A DNA stretch of 64,000 nt from CAVRCA01 sp965218045 (GTDB taxonomy: Bacteria > Pseudomonadota > Alphaproteobacteria > Acetobacterales > Acetobacteraceae): NCBI GenBank assembly GCA_965218045.1, contig CBDCJX010000008.1, positions 124,001-188,000 of the forward strand, given 5' to 3'. The notes under the pieces are model-generated. The model saw only the letters and a program-made list of their open reading frames with translations. It did no database searches and was not told the DNA's origin. Each line of letters begins with the position of its first letter. Position 1 is the stretch's first letter. Positions 53,008 through 60,884 of this stretch are shown piece by piece. The position numbers and the translations under genes were made by a program.

Positions 53008-53037
53008 TTTATACGCTTCTGTTACTACTGGTGTCAA
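53008..53037 (-). promoter_or_regulatory. Sigma-70-type promoter for the copy B gene, possibly leaderless
   Basis: On the minus strand TTGACA (53037-53032), an 18-base spacer and TATAAA (53013-53008) make a near-consensus housekeeping promoter in a local AT-rich patch. The expected start of transcription, about 53001, is within two bases of ATG 52999, and there is no Shine-Dalgarno sequence, so the mRNA may be leaderless. An inverted repeat CAACTGTTG overlaps the -35 box and could be an operator. Confidence 0.55.
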
Positions 53038-53191
53038 CAGTTGTTATTCTGCTGTTGTCATAACGCCGCGCCGAGCGCGGCCGCCCGGGGGCACGACGCC
53101 GCCGCTCGCTGGAATCGCCAAGGCGATCCAGTCTGCCGAGTAGCCGCGTGAAACAAAACGCCAGCGCGGTTGCAGCTTGCCTGAAGCCGCT

Positions 53192-53941
53192 CTACAGCCG
53201 CTTCAGCGTGCCCCCGAGGATCACCGGGCCGGTCGGCTGACCGGTCGGGGAACCACCGATCGGCTCCAGGCTGACCAGCAACTGCACCGGCGGCCGGGGC
53301 AGCTTCTGCGGCGGGATGGTTCGGCCGATCGACGGCAACACGCCGAGCGAGACGGGTTGCTTGGCACCCTCCGGCAATGCCCACAGCTCCATGTCCCGGC
53401 CGTTGGGCAGCTGCACCGGTGCCAGGGGCCGGACGGTCAACGAGCCGTCGGAGGCGAGCTGGGCCAGGAACTCCGGCGCCGGGCTGCCGGTCGGGGCCAG
53501 CGCCGCGGCGTAGGGAACCGGCTCGGGGCGCGAGAGGATGCTGAACCCGGCAAAGATCGCGGCCACGGCGAAGGCGGCGGCCGCGGCCCGCCATAGCGCC
53601 ACGCTCTCCCACGCGCCACGCCACCAGACCGCCGTCGCGCTCGGTTGCGTCGGGGTGTGGACGATTGCGGGTTGTGCCGCGTCGGTTGCCGGCTGGGCTT
53701 CCGGCTGCGCCGCCATCAGGCCGATGCTGGTCTCGATGCGCGCCCACAGCTCGGGCGGCACCAGAACCGGAAGCACGGCGTCGGCCAGTGGTGCCAGGCG
53801 GTTCTGCCAGGCCTCGATCGCCAGCGCGACCTCGGGGTCGCGGGCCGCCAGGTCCTCGACCGAGCGCGCCTCGTCGGACTCCAGCGCGCCGAGCACGTAG
53901 ATGCCGGCCAGCAGGTCGAAATCCTCGCCCTCCCCGCTCAT
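53192..53941 (-). CDS. Anti-sigma factor, RskA-like
   Basis: The 249-residue protein has an N-terminal cytoplasmic anti-sigma domain (LAGIYVLGALESDEARSVEDLAARDPEV near residue 10), one membrane helix near 122-142 (AAAAAFAVAAIFAGFSIL), and a periplasmic RskA-type domain (DGSLTVRPLAPVQLPNGRDM, then ELWALPEGAKQPVSLG). In the known system regulated proteolysis of the anti-sigma factor frees the sigma factor. ATG 53941 overlaps the sigma-factor stop as ATGA, so the pair is made in fixed ratio. The usual zinc His-x3-Cys-x2-Cys motif is absent, as in RskA. Confidence 0.88.
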   Translation of the reverse strand: MSGEGEDFDLLAGIYVLGALESDEARSVEDLAARDPEVALAIEAWQNRLAPLADAVLPVLVPPELWARIETSIGLMAAQPEAQPATDAAQPAIVHTPTQPSATAVWWRGAWESVALWRAAAAAFAVAAIFAGFSILSRPEPVPYAAALAPTGSPAPEFLAQLASDGSLTVRPLAPVQLPNGRDMELWALPEGAKQPVSLGVLPSIGRTIPPQKLPRPPVQLLVSLEPIGGSPTGQPTGPVILGGTLKRL

Positions 53942-54525
53942 CGCTCGAGGCACTTTCGCAACACCGCCAGCCCGCGCCGGATCAGCGACTTCACCGTCCC
54001 CAGCGGCATGCCGAGCCGCACCGCGAGATCGCTATGGGTCAGCCCGTCCATGAAGGCGCGGGTGATCAGCGCGCGCCGCTCGGTGTCGAGCTGGTCGAGG
54101 CAGCGCCGCAGCTCCTCGCCCTCGGCGGTGCCCATCAGCTGCACCAGCGGATCGGGCTCCTCGTCGGCCGGCTCGGGCAGCTCGATGCCGGTGACCTCGC
54201 GCGCCTCGCGGCGAGCGATGTCGAGCGCGCGGTAACGCAGGATGCTGGTGAGCCAGGCCTCGGCCGAGCCACGCGCCGGATCAAACCGGTTGGCGTATTG
54301 CCACACGCTGACGAACGTATCGTGTACCGCGTCGGCGGCCAGCGCGGCGCGCCGGGTGATGCGCAACGCAATCCCGTGCAGACGCGCCGCCTGCAAGTCG
54401 TACAGCCGCCGGAACGCGCCGCGATCGCCGGCTCCGCAGCGTTGCAGCAACTCGGCGAGACTATCGTTTACAAAGTCGGACGCGGAACCGCTCAGGGCCG
54501 CCTCGCCCGCATCATCCTGATCCAA
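53938..54525 (-). CDS. ECF-family RNA polymerase sigma factor (SigK-like)
   Basis: The 195-residue protein has sigma region 2 (FRRLYDLQAARLHGIALRIT, AVHDTFVSVWQYANRFDP near residue 65) and region 4 (TERRALITRAFMDGLTHSDLAVRLGMPLGT, then VKSLIRRGL near 150-185), with the acidic linker PEPADEEPDP between. The pairing with an RskA-like anti-sigma factor and nearby fasciclin gene resembles mycobacterial SigK. The start is TTG 54525 because no ATG or GTG exists in frame before region 2; GGTGG is about ten bases upstream. A promoter-like motif shared with the fasciclin gene precedes it, suggesting autoregulation. Confidence 0.9.
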   Translation of the reverse strand: MDQDDAGEAALSGSASDFVNDSLAELLQRCGAGDRGAFRRLYDLQAARLHGIALRITRRAALAADAVHDTFVSVWQYANRFDPARGSAEAWLTSILRYRALDIARREAREVTGIELPEPADEEPDPLVQLMGTAEGEELRRCLDQLDTERRALITRAFMDGLTHSDLAVRLGMPLGTVKSLIRRGLAVLRKCLER

Positions 54526-54548
54526 GATTGATGAACCACCATACGCTC

Positions 54549-54577
54549 TCTACTGGCGGGATTGTGACCTGGATGCA
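54549..54577 (-). promoter_or_regulatory. Candidate autoregulated ECF promoter of the sigma-factor gene
   Basis: On the minus strand TGCATCC (54577-54571), 15 bases, then CAGTAGA (54555-54549), about 24 bases before the TTG start. It matches the arrangement at 51499-51527 in front of the fasciclin gene. It lies at the extreme 3-prime end of the asmA-like gene. As I recall, mycobacterial SigK promoters also have CATCC in the -35 box. Confidence 0.5.
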
Positions 54578-56697
54578 GGACGGTGACCAGTCCGGCGGTG
54601 CACACCGGCTGGGGATAGATGGTTTTCCTTACCCTGCTCGCCGACCGAGGCAATGGTCCGGCTGCAATCGGTATCCTCGCCGAGACCAAGCTGGATCGTC
54701 GGGATCAAGGCCGCGAGCGGGGTCAGCACCACTCCGAGCGCCGCGGCGATCCCGCCGCGCGTTGCCAGCTCCTTGGGGTCCGGCAGGATGCTGGGCGATT
54801 TTAGCGGACCGCGGATGTCGATCGGTGCCGGTATCGAGCCGATGCTGAAATGCTTGGGATCGGTCTTGACCTGGTAGTCGACGGTCTCGTTGCGCAGGTT
54901 CACTGTCCCCGAGCCGATGATATTGGCCTCGGTCGTGTCGATCAGCAGGATTTGCGTGTTCAGCACGCCCTGCTCCAGCGGCATGTGGACGACCATGCAG
55001 CGCACCTCGGCGCGCTTGGGGACGCCGAGCGCCGAGAGCAGCGAATTGCCGAAGTCGAGGCCCGCGAGATCGACCAGCAACGCGCTGAGATCGCCGCCGG
55101 TCATGAACAGCTTCAGATCGCCATTGCCGCGGCCGAGTATCTGCGCGAGCGAATCGCCGGTGCCGCTCACCACGGCGCGACCGCCGATCGTGCCCGCGCC
55201 GCCAAATGCATGCGTCGCCGACATGATCCGCGCGACGTCGACCTGTCGGAACTCGACATCGGCCTTCAGCGCCAGCGCCTTGCCGGTCGGGTCCAGGTCG
55301 ACCGTGCCGGTGATCTTGCCCTTGCCGACGCCGAGGCTGATCGGGTGCAGGCGCACCGCTCCGTTCCGGATCGTCGCGTCGACCGCCAGCGTATCGAACG
55401 GGATCGAGCGTCCCTCGATCTTCGCGCCACGGTAACGCAGGTCGACATCGGCGGCCTGCAACTTCGGCAGGTTGAGCGGCTGGTCGGGTAGCAGGTTCGG
55501 GCTCTTTTCCTCGCGCGCCTTTTCGCGTCGCTGTTCCGGCGTCTGGCCCTTGCCCGCCCGGCCCGGCGTGGTGCCGATGAAGCCGCCGAGATCGGTCAGG
55601 TCCACCCGGCGCGAGGCGAGGTCGGCGGTGACCATCGGACGATCGGCGCCGGGATCGACCGCGATCGAACCTTCCAGGTCGCTGTGCCCGAGGCGGCCGG
55701 CGAAATTGGTGAAGTGGTACTTGCCGGCGGCATAATCGAGATTGCCGCTCAGCTCATACGGCGGCGTCTGCGGGATCGGAATGCCGGTGAGGTGATACAG
55801 CTGCTCCATGTCCGGCCCCGCCAGATCGAGCTTGATCTTGGCGCCCTTGAAGGCGAGCGGGTCCTCCACGGTGCCGGTGATCGCGACCTTGGTCTGCCCG
55901 TTCGCCGCGTGCAGGTCGATCGGATAGGGATGCGCGGCGTCGCGCAGCGACAGCAGCGCGCCGCCGATGAACCGGCCGCTGATCGGCTGGTCGGCGTAGG
56001 TGCCGTGGGCGTCGACGACGATCTGCGCCGCGCCAGGCTCGGCCGCGCCAGGCTCGGCCGCGCCAGGCTCGGCCTGACCGGGCTCACCTTGAGCGGGCGC
56101 CTCCCCGGACTTGCCCTCGGCGGGTGCTTCCTTGACGGGGGCGGGCGCCGTTTCAGAACTTTGCGCACCCGGTTCGCGCGTGGCGATCGCGAGCTCGAAG
56201 TTGGACTTCAACTTCGGGATGTCGACATGCGCGTGACCGTCCTCGATCACCAGATCGCCGATCTTCACCGACGGCCCGCCCGAGCTCGAGCCCGACCCGG
56301 TGGCCAGCTTCCAGTTCGGCTCCCCGCTCGGTCCGGTGGCGACCTCGACCACCGGATGCTGCACGCCGATACGCGGGATTCGGATCGTCGAGCGATCGTG
56401 CAGCAGCCCCGCCACGTCGAGGTCGACCGCCAGGTGATCGAGCTTGGCGAAGCGCGAATCCGGGGGGAACTCCTTGGGGTTGGCCACCTCGACATCGTCG
56501 GCGATCAGTCGCGTCACGCGGCCGAGCTGGACGTGCAGATGCGCTATGGTGACCGGGCGACCAAGGGCGGCCGAGGCGCGCGCCTCGACCAGCGGGATGA
56601 ACCAGTCCCAGCGCCAGAAAACGACGACCAGGAGCACGATCGCCACGAGGGTGCCCAGCGCGATCAGCCAGCGGGGGATTCTGCGCAATGCCATCAC
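54550..56697 (-). CDS. AsmA-family inner-membrane/periplasmic protein
   Basis: The 715-residue protein has one N-terminal membrane helix (residues 10-27, WLIALGTLVAIVLLVVVFWRW) and then a long periplasmic region with AsmA-type features. These are LVEARASAALGRPVTIAHLH near 35, the C-terminal GRGNGDLKLFMTGGDLSALL near 525 and VDYQVKTDPKHFSIGSIPAP near 630, and DIRGPLKSPSILPDP. AsmA-like proteins are bridge-type lipid carriers that affect outer-membrane assembly. A Pro/Glu/Ala linker near 190-225 contains a 15-base DNA unit repeated three times (EPGAA). The gene end contains the sigma-gene promoter motif. Confidence 0.9.
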   Translation of the reverse strand: MMALRRIPRWLIALGTLVAIVLLVVVFWRWDWFIPLVEARASAALGRPVTIAHLHVQLGRVTRLIADDVEVANPKEFPPDSRFAKLDHLAVDLDVAGLLHDRSTIRIPRIGVQHPVVEVATGPSGEPNWKLATGSGSSSGGPSVKIGDLVIEDGHAHVDIPKLKSNFELAIATREPGAQSSETAPAPVKEAPAEGKSGEAPAQGEPGQAEPGAAEPGAAEPGAAQIVVDAHGTYADQPISGRFIGGALLSLRDAAHPYPIDLHAANGQTKVAITGTVEDPLAFKGAKIKLDLAGPDMEQLYHLTGIPIPQTPPYELSGNLDYAAGKYHFTNFAGRLGHSDLEGSIAVDPGADRPMVTADLASRRVDLTDLGGFIGTTPGRAGKGQTPEQRREKAREEKSPNLLPDQPLNLPKLQAADVDLRYRGAKIEGRSIPFDTLAVDATIRNGAVRLHPISLGVGKGKITGTVDLDPTGKALALKADVEFRQVDVARIMSATHAFGGAGTIGGRAVVSGTGDSLAQILGRGNGDLKLFMTGGDLSALLVDLAGLDFGNSLLSALGVPKRAEVRCMVVHMPLEQGVLNTQILLIDTTEANIIGSGTVNLRNETVDYQVKTDPKHFSIGSIPAPIDIRGPLKSPSILPDPKELATRGGIAAALGVVLTPLAALIPTIQLGLGEDTDCSRTIASVGEQGKENHLSPAGVHRRTGHRPASRSQSRQ

Positions 56698-56771
56698 TCA
56701 AATGCTCGCCGTAGGGTGCCCCCTGGTTTTAAGGGGCAAAGTCGCTCACCAAGCACGATTCCCGACGCGCG

Positions 56772-57551
56772 TCACGCGCTCGCGCCGCCGTCGACCGGCA
56801 AGGCCGCCCCGGAGATGTAGGAAGCTTCGTCCGACAGCAGGAACAGCGCCGCGTTGGCGATCTCCTCCGGGCGGCCCGGCCGGCCGAAGGGCACCAGCGA
56901 GGCCCGCGCCTGCACCAGCGCCTCGGCGTCCTTGCCGGCGGGCGCCTGCTGGTCGGGACGCAACACGAAGGTGCGCAGCATGGGCGTGTCGATCGGGCCG
57001 GGGCAGATCACGTTCACCCGGATGCGGTCGGCCGCCAGCCGCTTGGCCAGCGAGCGGACGAACCCGACCACGCCGAACTTGGCCATCGAATACACCGGGC
57101 TGCCCGGCGAGCCCAGCAGGCCGGAGATCGACGCGGTGAACAGCAGCGCAGCACCTCGCCGGCCGCGCAGCTTCGGGATCGCCGCTTCGGTGGTCACCAG
57201 CACGCTGCGACAGTTGAGGTTCATGGCGAGGTCGAAATCCGCCATGTCGATCCCTTCGACCGACGCCGGACCAGGGTGGCCGACGTGGTTCCAGACGAAG
57301 TCGAGCTGGCCGAACTCGGCGACGGTGCGACCGACGATCTCGCGCGCGAACGCGTCATCGGTGAGGTCGCCGGCCAGCGCCAGCGCCCGGCCGCCGGCTT
57401 CGCGTACCTCCGCCGCGACCGCTTCGGCGCCCGCCGGGTCGAGATCGACCACCGCCACCGCCGCCCCTTCCCGGGCGAAACGTTGCACCCCGGCCCGCCC
57501 CATGCCCGACGCCGCCGCCGTGACGATCCCGATCTTGCCTTCGAGCCGCAT
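56772..57551 (-). CDS. SDR-family oxidoreductase
   Basis: The 259-residue short-chain dehydrogenase has the nucleotide-binding GIVTAAASGMGRAGVQRFA (TGxxxGxG variant), DLDPAG at the end of strand 2 indicating NAD preference, WNHVGHPGPA in place of the usual NNAG, catalytic Ser in FTASISGLLG near 137 and the Tyr-Lys pair in SPVYSMAKFGVVGF near 152, ending VDGGASA. Substrate unknown. It precedes the quinone-oxidoreductase-like gene's end by 84 bases on the same strand. Confidence 0.92.
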   Translation of the reverse strand: MRLEGKIGIVTAAASGMGRAGVQRFAREGAAVAVVDLDPAGAEAVAAEVREAGGRALALAGDLTDDAFAREIVGRTVAEFGQLDFVWNHVGHPGPASVEGIDMADFDLAMNLNCRSVLVTTEAAIPKLRGRRGAALLFTASISGLLGSPGSPVYSMAKFGVVGFVRSLAKRLAADRIRVNVICPGPIDTPMLRTFVLRPDQQAPAGKDAEALVQARASLVPFGRPGRPEEIANAALFLLSDEASYISGAALPVDGGASA

Positions 57552-57635
57552 TGCTACCTCCCGTGAACTCTCCCGACGGCGACCCTATCCGCCCTTCGGG
57601 TGAGGGAAAACTCGCCCCCAGCGCGACGCGCTCTT

Positions 57636-58613
57636 TCAGGTCGTCAGCACGATCTTTCCGGCGTGCCGACGCGACAAAAGCTCGCCCATTGCCTCGGTCA
57701 CCTGATCCAGTGGGAAGCTGGTCGCGACGCGCGGGCGCAAGGTGCCGGCCTGCCACCAGCGCAACAGCTCCTTCATGTTCGCCGTCGAGAACGCCGGGTC
57801 GCGATCATACTGCGCGCCCCACACCACGCCGATCACCGACACATTCTTCACCAGCACGAGGTTGGCCGGCACCGACGGCACGCGGCCGGAGGCAAAGCCG
57901 ATGATCAGCATCCGCCCCTCCCAGTTCACCGCCCGCAGCGCCTGGTCGAACGCGTCGCCGCCCACCGGGTCGTACACCACGTCGGCCCCGGCGCCGCCGG
58001 TCATCTCACGAACCCGATCGCGGATGCTCTCGCTGGTGTAGTCGATCACCTCGTCCGCACCCTGCGCGCGGGCCACGGCGCATTTCTCCGCTCCGCCGGC
58101 GGCGGCGATCACCCGCGCGCCGAGGTGCTTGCCGATCTCCACTGCGGTCAGTCCGACCCCGCCGGCGGCGCCGAGCACGAGCAAGGTCTCGCCGGCGCGC
58201 AGGTGGCCGCGATGGGTGAGCGCCAGGTGCGAGGTGCCGTAGGTCACCGGGAACGCCGCGGCGGTGACGAAATCCATCGCGTCGGGGATCGGCACGACCC
58301 GCTCGGCGCCGATCACGATCTCCTCGGCGAACCCGCCGGCGGCGCGCAGGTAGGCGATCACCCGCTCGCTGGCGGCGATGCTGGTCACGCCCTCGCCCAC
58401 CTCCATCACCTCGCCGGCCATCTCGATGCCGGGAATGAAGGGAAAGGGCGGCTTGACCTGATATTGGCCGCCGACCATCAGCGTGTCGGCGAAGTTGAGC
58501 CCGGCGGCGCGGATGCGAACGCGGACCTCGCCGGGGCCGACACGTGGCGGCGCGACCTCCTCGACGCTGAGCGTGTCCGGCGGACCAAAGGCGCGGCAGA
58601 GGACAGCCTTCAT
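57636..58613 (-). CDS. Zinc-free NADPH:quinone oxidoreductase-type MDR enzyme
   Basis: The 325-residue protein has RVRIRAAGLNFADTLMVGGQYQ near residue 30, FPFIPGIEMAGEVMEVGEGV near 55 and LLVLGAAGGVGLTAVEIGKH near 145 (NADPH site), with no zinc ligands. The KPPFPFIPGIEMAG form is common in enzymes annotated as acrylyl-CoA or enoyl-type reductases of acyl-CoA pathways, so it may serve the acyl-CoA cluster to the right. Paralogous in fold to the enzyme at 29830. Confidence 0.9.
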   Translation of the reverse strand: MKAVLCRAFGPPDTLSVEEVAPPRVGPGEVRVRIRAAGLNFADTLMVGGQYQVKPPFPFIPGIEMAGEVMEVGEGVTSIAASERVIAYLRAAGGFAEEIVIGAERVVPIPDAMDFVTAAAFPVTYGTSHLALTHRGHLRAGETLLVLGAAGGVGLTAVEIGKHLGARVIAAAGGAEKCAVARAQGADEVIDYTSESIRDRVREMTGGAGADVVYDPVGGDAFDQALRAVNWEGRMLIIGFASGRVPSVPANLVLVKNVSVIGVVWGAQYDRDPAFSTANMKELLRWWQAGTLRPRVATSFPLDQVTEAMGELLSRRHAGKIVLTT

Positions 58614-58698
58614 GATCCACCTTCCTCCCCGCGCTGCGCGATCCGGCTGCGAACGCTGGACGGCGCGGCCACGGCGGTCAAGTCGCGGCGCGCCGGCT

Positions 58699-59070
58699 CT
58701 ACCAGCGACCCTTGCGCCGGTTCCAGGCGAACAGCAGGTCGGCGAAGCGGTCGTAGACCAGCCGCGTGATCGGCCGCGTCACCGCGTTGCCGGCGAGGGT
58801 CGCCAGCCAGTGCTCGCCAGGCGTCAACCGCCACATCGCGATCGCCACGTCGGCGCCGACCAGCAGGCGGCCGGCCGCGTCTGTGGCATGCAGGCGGCGA
58901 CGGACATCGTCCAGCGACACGCCCCAGGCCGCGAGAGCATTCGGCTCGCGGTTGATGTCGCGGAACCGGATTTCTCCGCTGCGCATCGCCTTGCCGCGCT
59001 GGCGAGCAATGCCGGCGTCGCACACCGGGCAGCGCGTGTTATACCAGACGACGAGGTGCGGCGTGGGCAT
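58699..59070 (-). CDS. DCC-family thiol-disulfide oxidoreductase-like protein (DUF393)
   Basis: The 123-residue protein has the family Cys pair in VVWYNTRCPVCDAGIARQRG near residue 7 (thioredoxin-like C-x-x-C), RFRDINREPNALAAWGV near 36 and the later GRLLVGADVAIAMWRLTPGE near 66. The exact biological role of DCC proteins is unknown. ATG 59070 is chosen because the family motif begins close after it. Confidence 0.85.
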   Translation of the reverse strand: MPTPHLVVWYNTRCPVCDAGIARQRGKAMRSGEIRFRDINREPNALAAWGVSLDDVRRRLHATDAAGRLLVGADVAIAMWRLTPGEHWLATLAGNAVTRPITRLVYDRFADLLFAWNRRKGRW

Positions 59071-59114
59071 CGGCGTTCCCGTCCCGCTGCTTCCGGAGTA
59101 TTTCGAATAATGGC

Positions 59115-59540
59115 ATGAGCGACCTCTACGATAGCGATTTCCTCGCCTGGAGCGAGGAGCAGGCAATGTTGCTGCGCCGGGTCGCGGCCGGCGAGCGGCA
59201 GAATGATGCCCGCCCGGACTGGCCCAACATCATCGAGGAGATCGAGTGCTTAGGGCGCAGCCAGCTTCATGCCGTCCGCTCGCTGCTGATCCAAGCCCTG
59301 GTGCACGATCTCAAGGCTGCCGCGTGGCCGCTGGCGCGTGACGTGGAACACTGGCGCGCGGCAGCACGGCGCTTTCGCATCGACGCGGCTGACGCGTTCT
59401 CGCCCGCCATGCGCCAGCGGCTCGATATTGCCGACCTCTACGCCAAGGCGCTGCGGGTCATGCCCGCGGTGGTTGACGGCCAACCACCGCTGCCGGTGCC
59501 GGCGGTGTGTCCAGTTGCGTTGGACGAGTTGCTGTCGTGA
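59115..59540 (+). CDS. DUF29-family protein
   Basis: The 141-residue protein matches DUF29: LYDSDFLAWSEEQAMLLRRV at the start, RPDWPNIIEEIECLGRSQLHAVRSLLIQAL near 33 and HWRAAARRFRIDAADAF near 74. These small helical proteins are abundant in cyanobacteria and some alphaproteobacteria, often in multiple copies, with no known function. Divergent from the DCC gene by 44 bases. Confidence 0.88.
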   Translation: MSDLYDSDFLAWSEEQAMLLRRVAAGERQNDARPDWPNIIEEIECLGRSQLHAVRSLLIQALVHDLKAAAWPLARDVEHWRAAARRFRIDAADAFSPAMRQRLDIADLYAKALRVMPAVVDGQPPLPVPAVCPVALDELLS

Positions 59541-59591
59541 GAATGTAGGCGACGCGCGGCCTGAGCCGGCGTCCTGTGGAGGACACGTCGG

Positions 59592-60812
59592 ATGATGCTG
59601 ACCAGACGAGCCACGCTCGCCGGCGCCGCCGCGCTCACCGCGGCCGGCGGCATCCGCCCAGCCCGGGCGCAGGGCGACGCCACGATCCGCGTCGGCGTGC
59701 TCAACGACGAGTCGGGCGTCTATCGCGATGTCGGCGGCCCTGGTTCGGTCGCTTGCGTGAAGCAGGCGGTCGCGGAGTTCGCGAGCCAGCACGGCCTGAA
59801 GGTGGAGGTTCTCGTCGCCGATCACCAGGACAAGCCCGATATCGCCGTCAGCATCGCGCGGCGCTGGTTCGCGGAGGGTGTGGACGTTATCACCGACATC
59901 CAGGGCTCGTCGGTCGCCCTGGCGCTGAACAGCGTGGTGCGTGACAAGAACAAGGTGATGCTGGCCTGCAACGTCGGCACCTCCGACCTGACCGGCAAGG
60001 CTTGCTCGCCCAACACAATCCATTTTGCTTACGATACCTACATGGTGGGGAGTGCCACCGGCTCAGCCGTGGTCAAGCAGGGCGGCGACACCTGGTTCTT
60101 CATCCGGCCCGACTACGCCTTCGGCAAGTCGCTGCAGAGCGACACGACGAGGGTGATCGAGCGCAACGGCGGCAAGGTGGTGGGCAGCATCGCCGTGCCG
60201 TTCCCGAACACGGATTTTTCGGCGGCGCTGATCGAAGCCCAGTCGTCCGGCGCCAAGGTGATCGGACTGGCCGAAGCCGGAGCCGACCTCGTGAACTGCC
60301 TCAAGCAGGCCTCCGAGTTCGGCGTCACCAAGAGGGGCCAGAAACTCGCGGCGCTTCTGATGTTCATCAACGACGTCCACGCGCTGGGGCTGCCGGCGGT
60401 GCAGGGACTGGCGCTATCCAACACCTTCTACTGGGATCTCAACGACCGGACCCGCAAGTTCACCTCCCGGGTTCGCGAGGCGATCGGCGGACCACCGAAC
60501 ATGTCCCAGGCGGCGAACTACACGGCCGTGCTGCACTACCTGAAGGCGGTCGCGGCGATCGGCGTGCCGGCTGCGAAGCAATCGGGGCTGGCCGCGATCA
60601 AGTGGATGAAGGCCAACACGATCGAGGACGAGGCTTACGGCGAGGCGACCATTCGGCCGGACGGGCTCACCGTCAGCCCCGGCTATCTGTGCGAGGTCAA
60701 GACGCCGGAGGAAAGCAAGCACCCGTGGGACTACTACCGGGTGCTCGCGACGATCCCGGTGGAGAACGCTTGGCGCCCGCTGTCCGAAGGCGGCTGCAAG
60801 CTGGCGGCCTGA
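59592..60812 (+). CDS. Orphan Liv-type ABC transporter substrate-binding protein (paralogue of 25948-27177)
   Basis: The 406-residue receptor has a Tat-like signal (MLTRRATLAGAAALTAAGGI...ARA) and a Peripla_BP_6 domain opening IRVGVLNDESGVYRDVGGPG. It resembles the 25948 protein throughout (VKQGGDTWFFIRPDYAFGKS versus KSGGDTWFFITADYAFGHA). No permease or ATPase is adjacent. It directly precedes an acyl-CoA cluster, so its ligand may be the acid degraded there; this is inference. Confidence 0.9.
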   Translation: MMLTRRATLAGAAALTAAGGIRPARAQGDATIRVGVLNDESGVYRDVGGPGSVACVKQAVAEFASQHGLKVEVLVADHQDKPDIAVSIARRWFAEGVDVITDIQGSSVALALNSVVRDKNKVMLACNVGTSDLTGKACSPNTIHFAYDTYMVGSATGSAVVKQGGDTWFFIRPDYAFGKSLQSDTTRVIERNGGKVVGSIAVPFPNTDFSAALIEAQSSGAKVIGLAEAGADLVNCLKQASEFGVTKRGQKLAALLMFINDVHALGLPAVQGLALSNTFYWDLNDRTRKFTSRVREAIGGPPNMSQAANYTAVLHYLKAVAAIGVPAAKQSGLAAIKWMKANTIEDEAYGEATIRPDGLTVSPGYLCEVKTPEESKHPWDYYRVLATIPVENAWRPLSEGGCKLAA

Positions 60813-60884
60813 GCGGTCTCGACGGCCGGTTGACGCTCCCGACGCGCACCAACACACTCGGTCTCCGATATAGGGAGAGGCATC

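Noticed and set aside
52177..53151. 324-codon plus-strand reading opposite the copy B unknown gene
   Set aside because: It crosses the terminator flank and the dispersed repeat; its sequence is low-complexity Arg/Pro/Ala. The minus-strand gene has a paralogue and a promoter.
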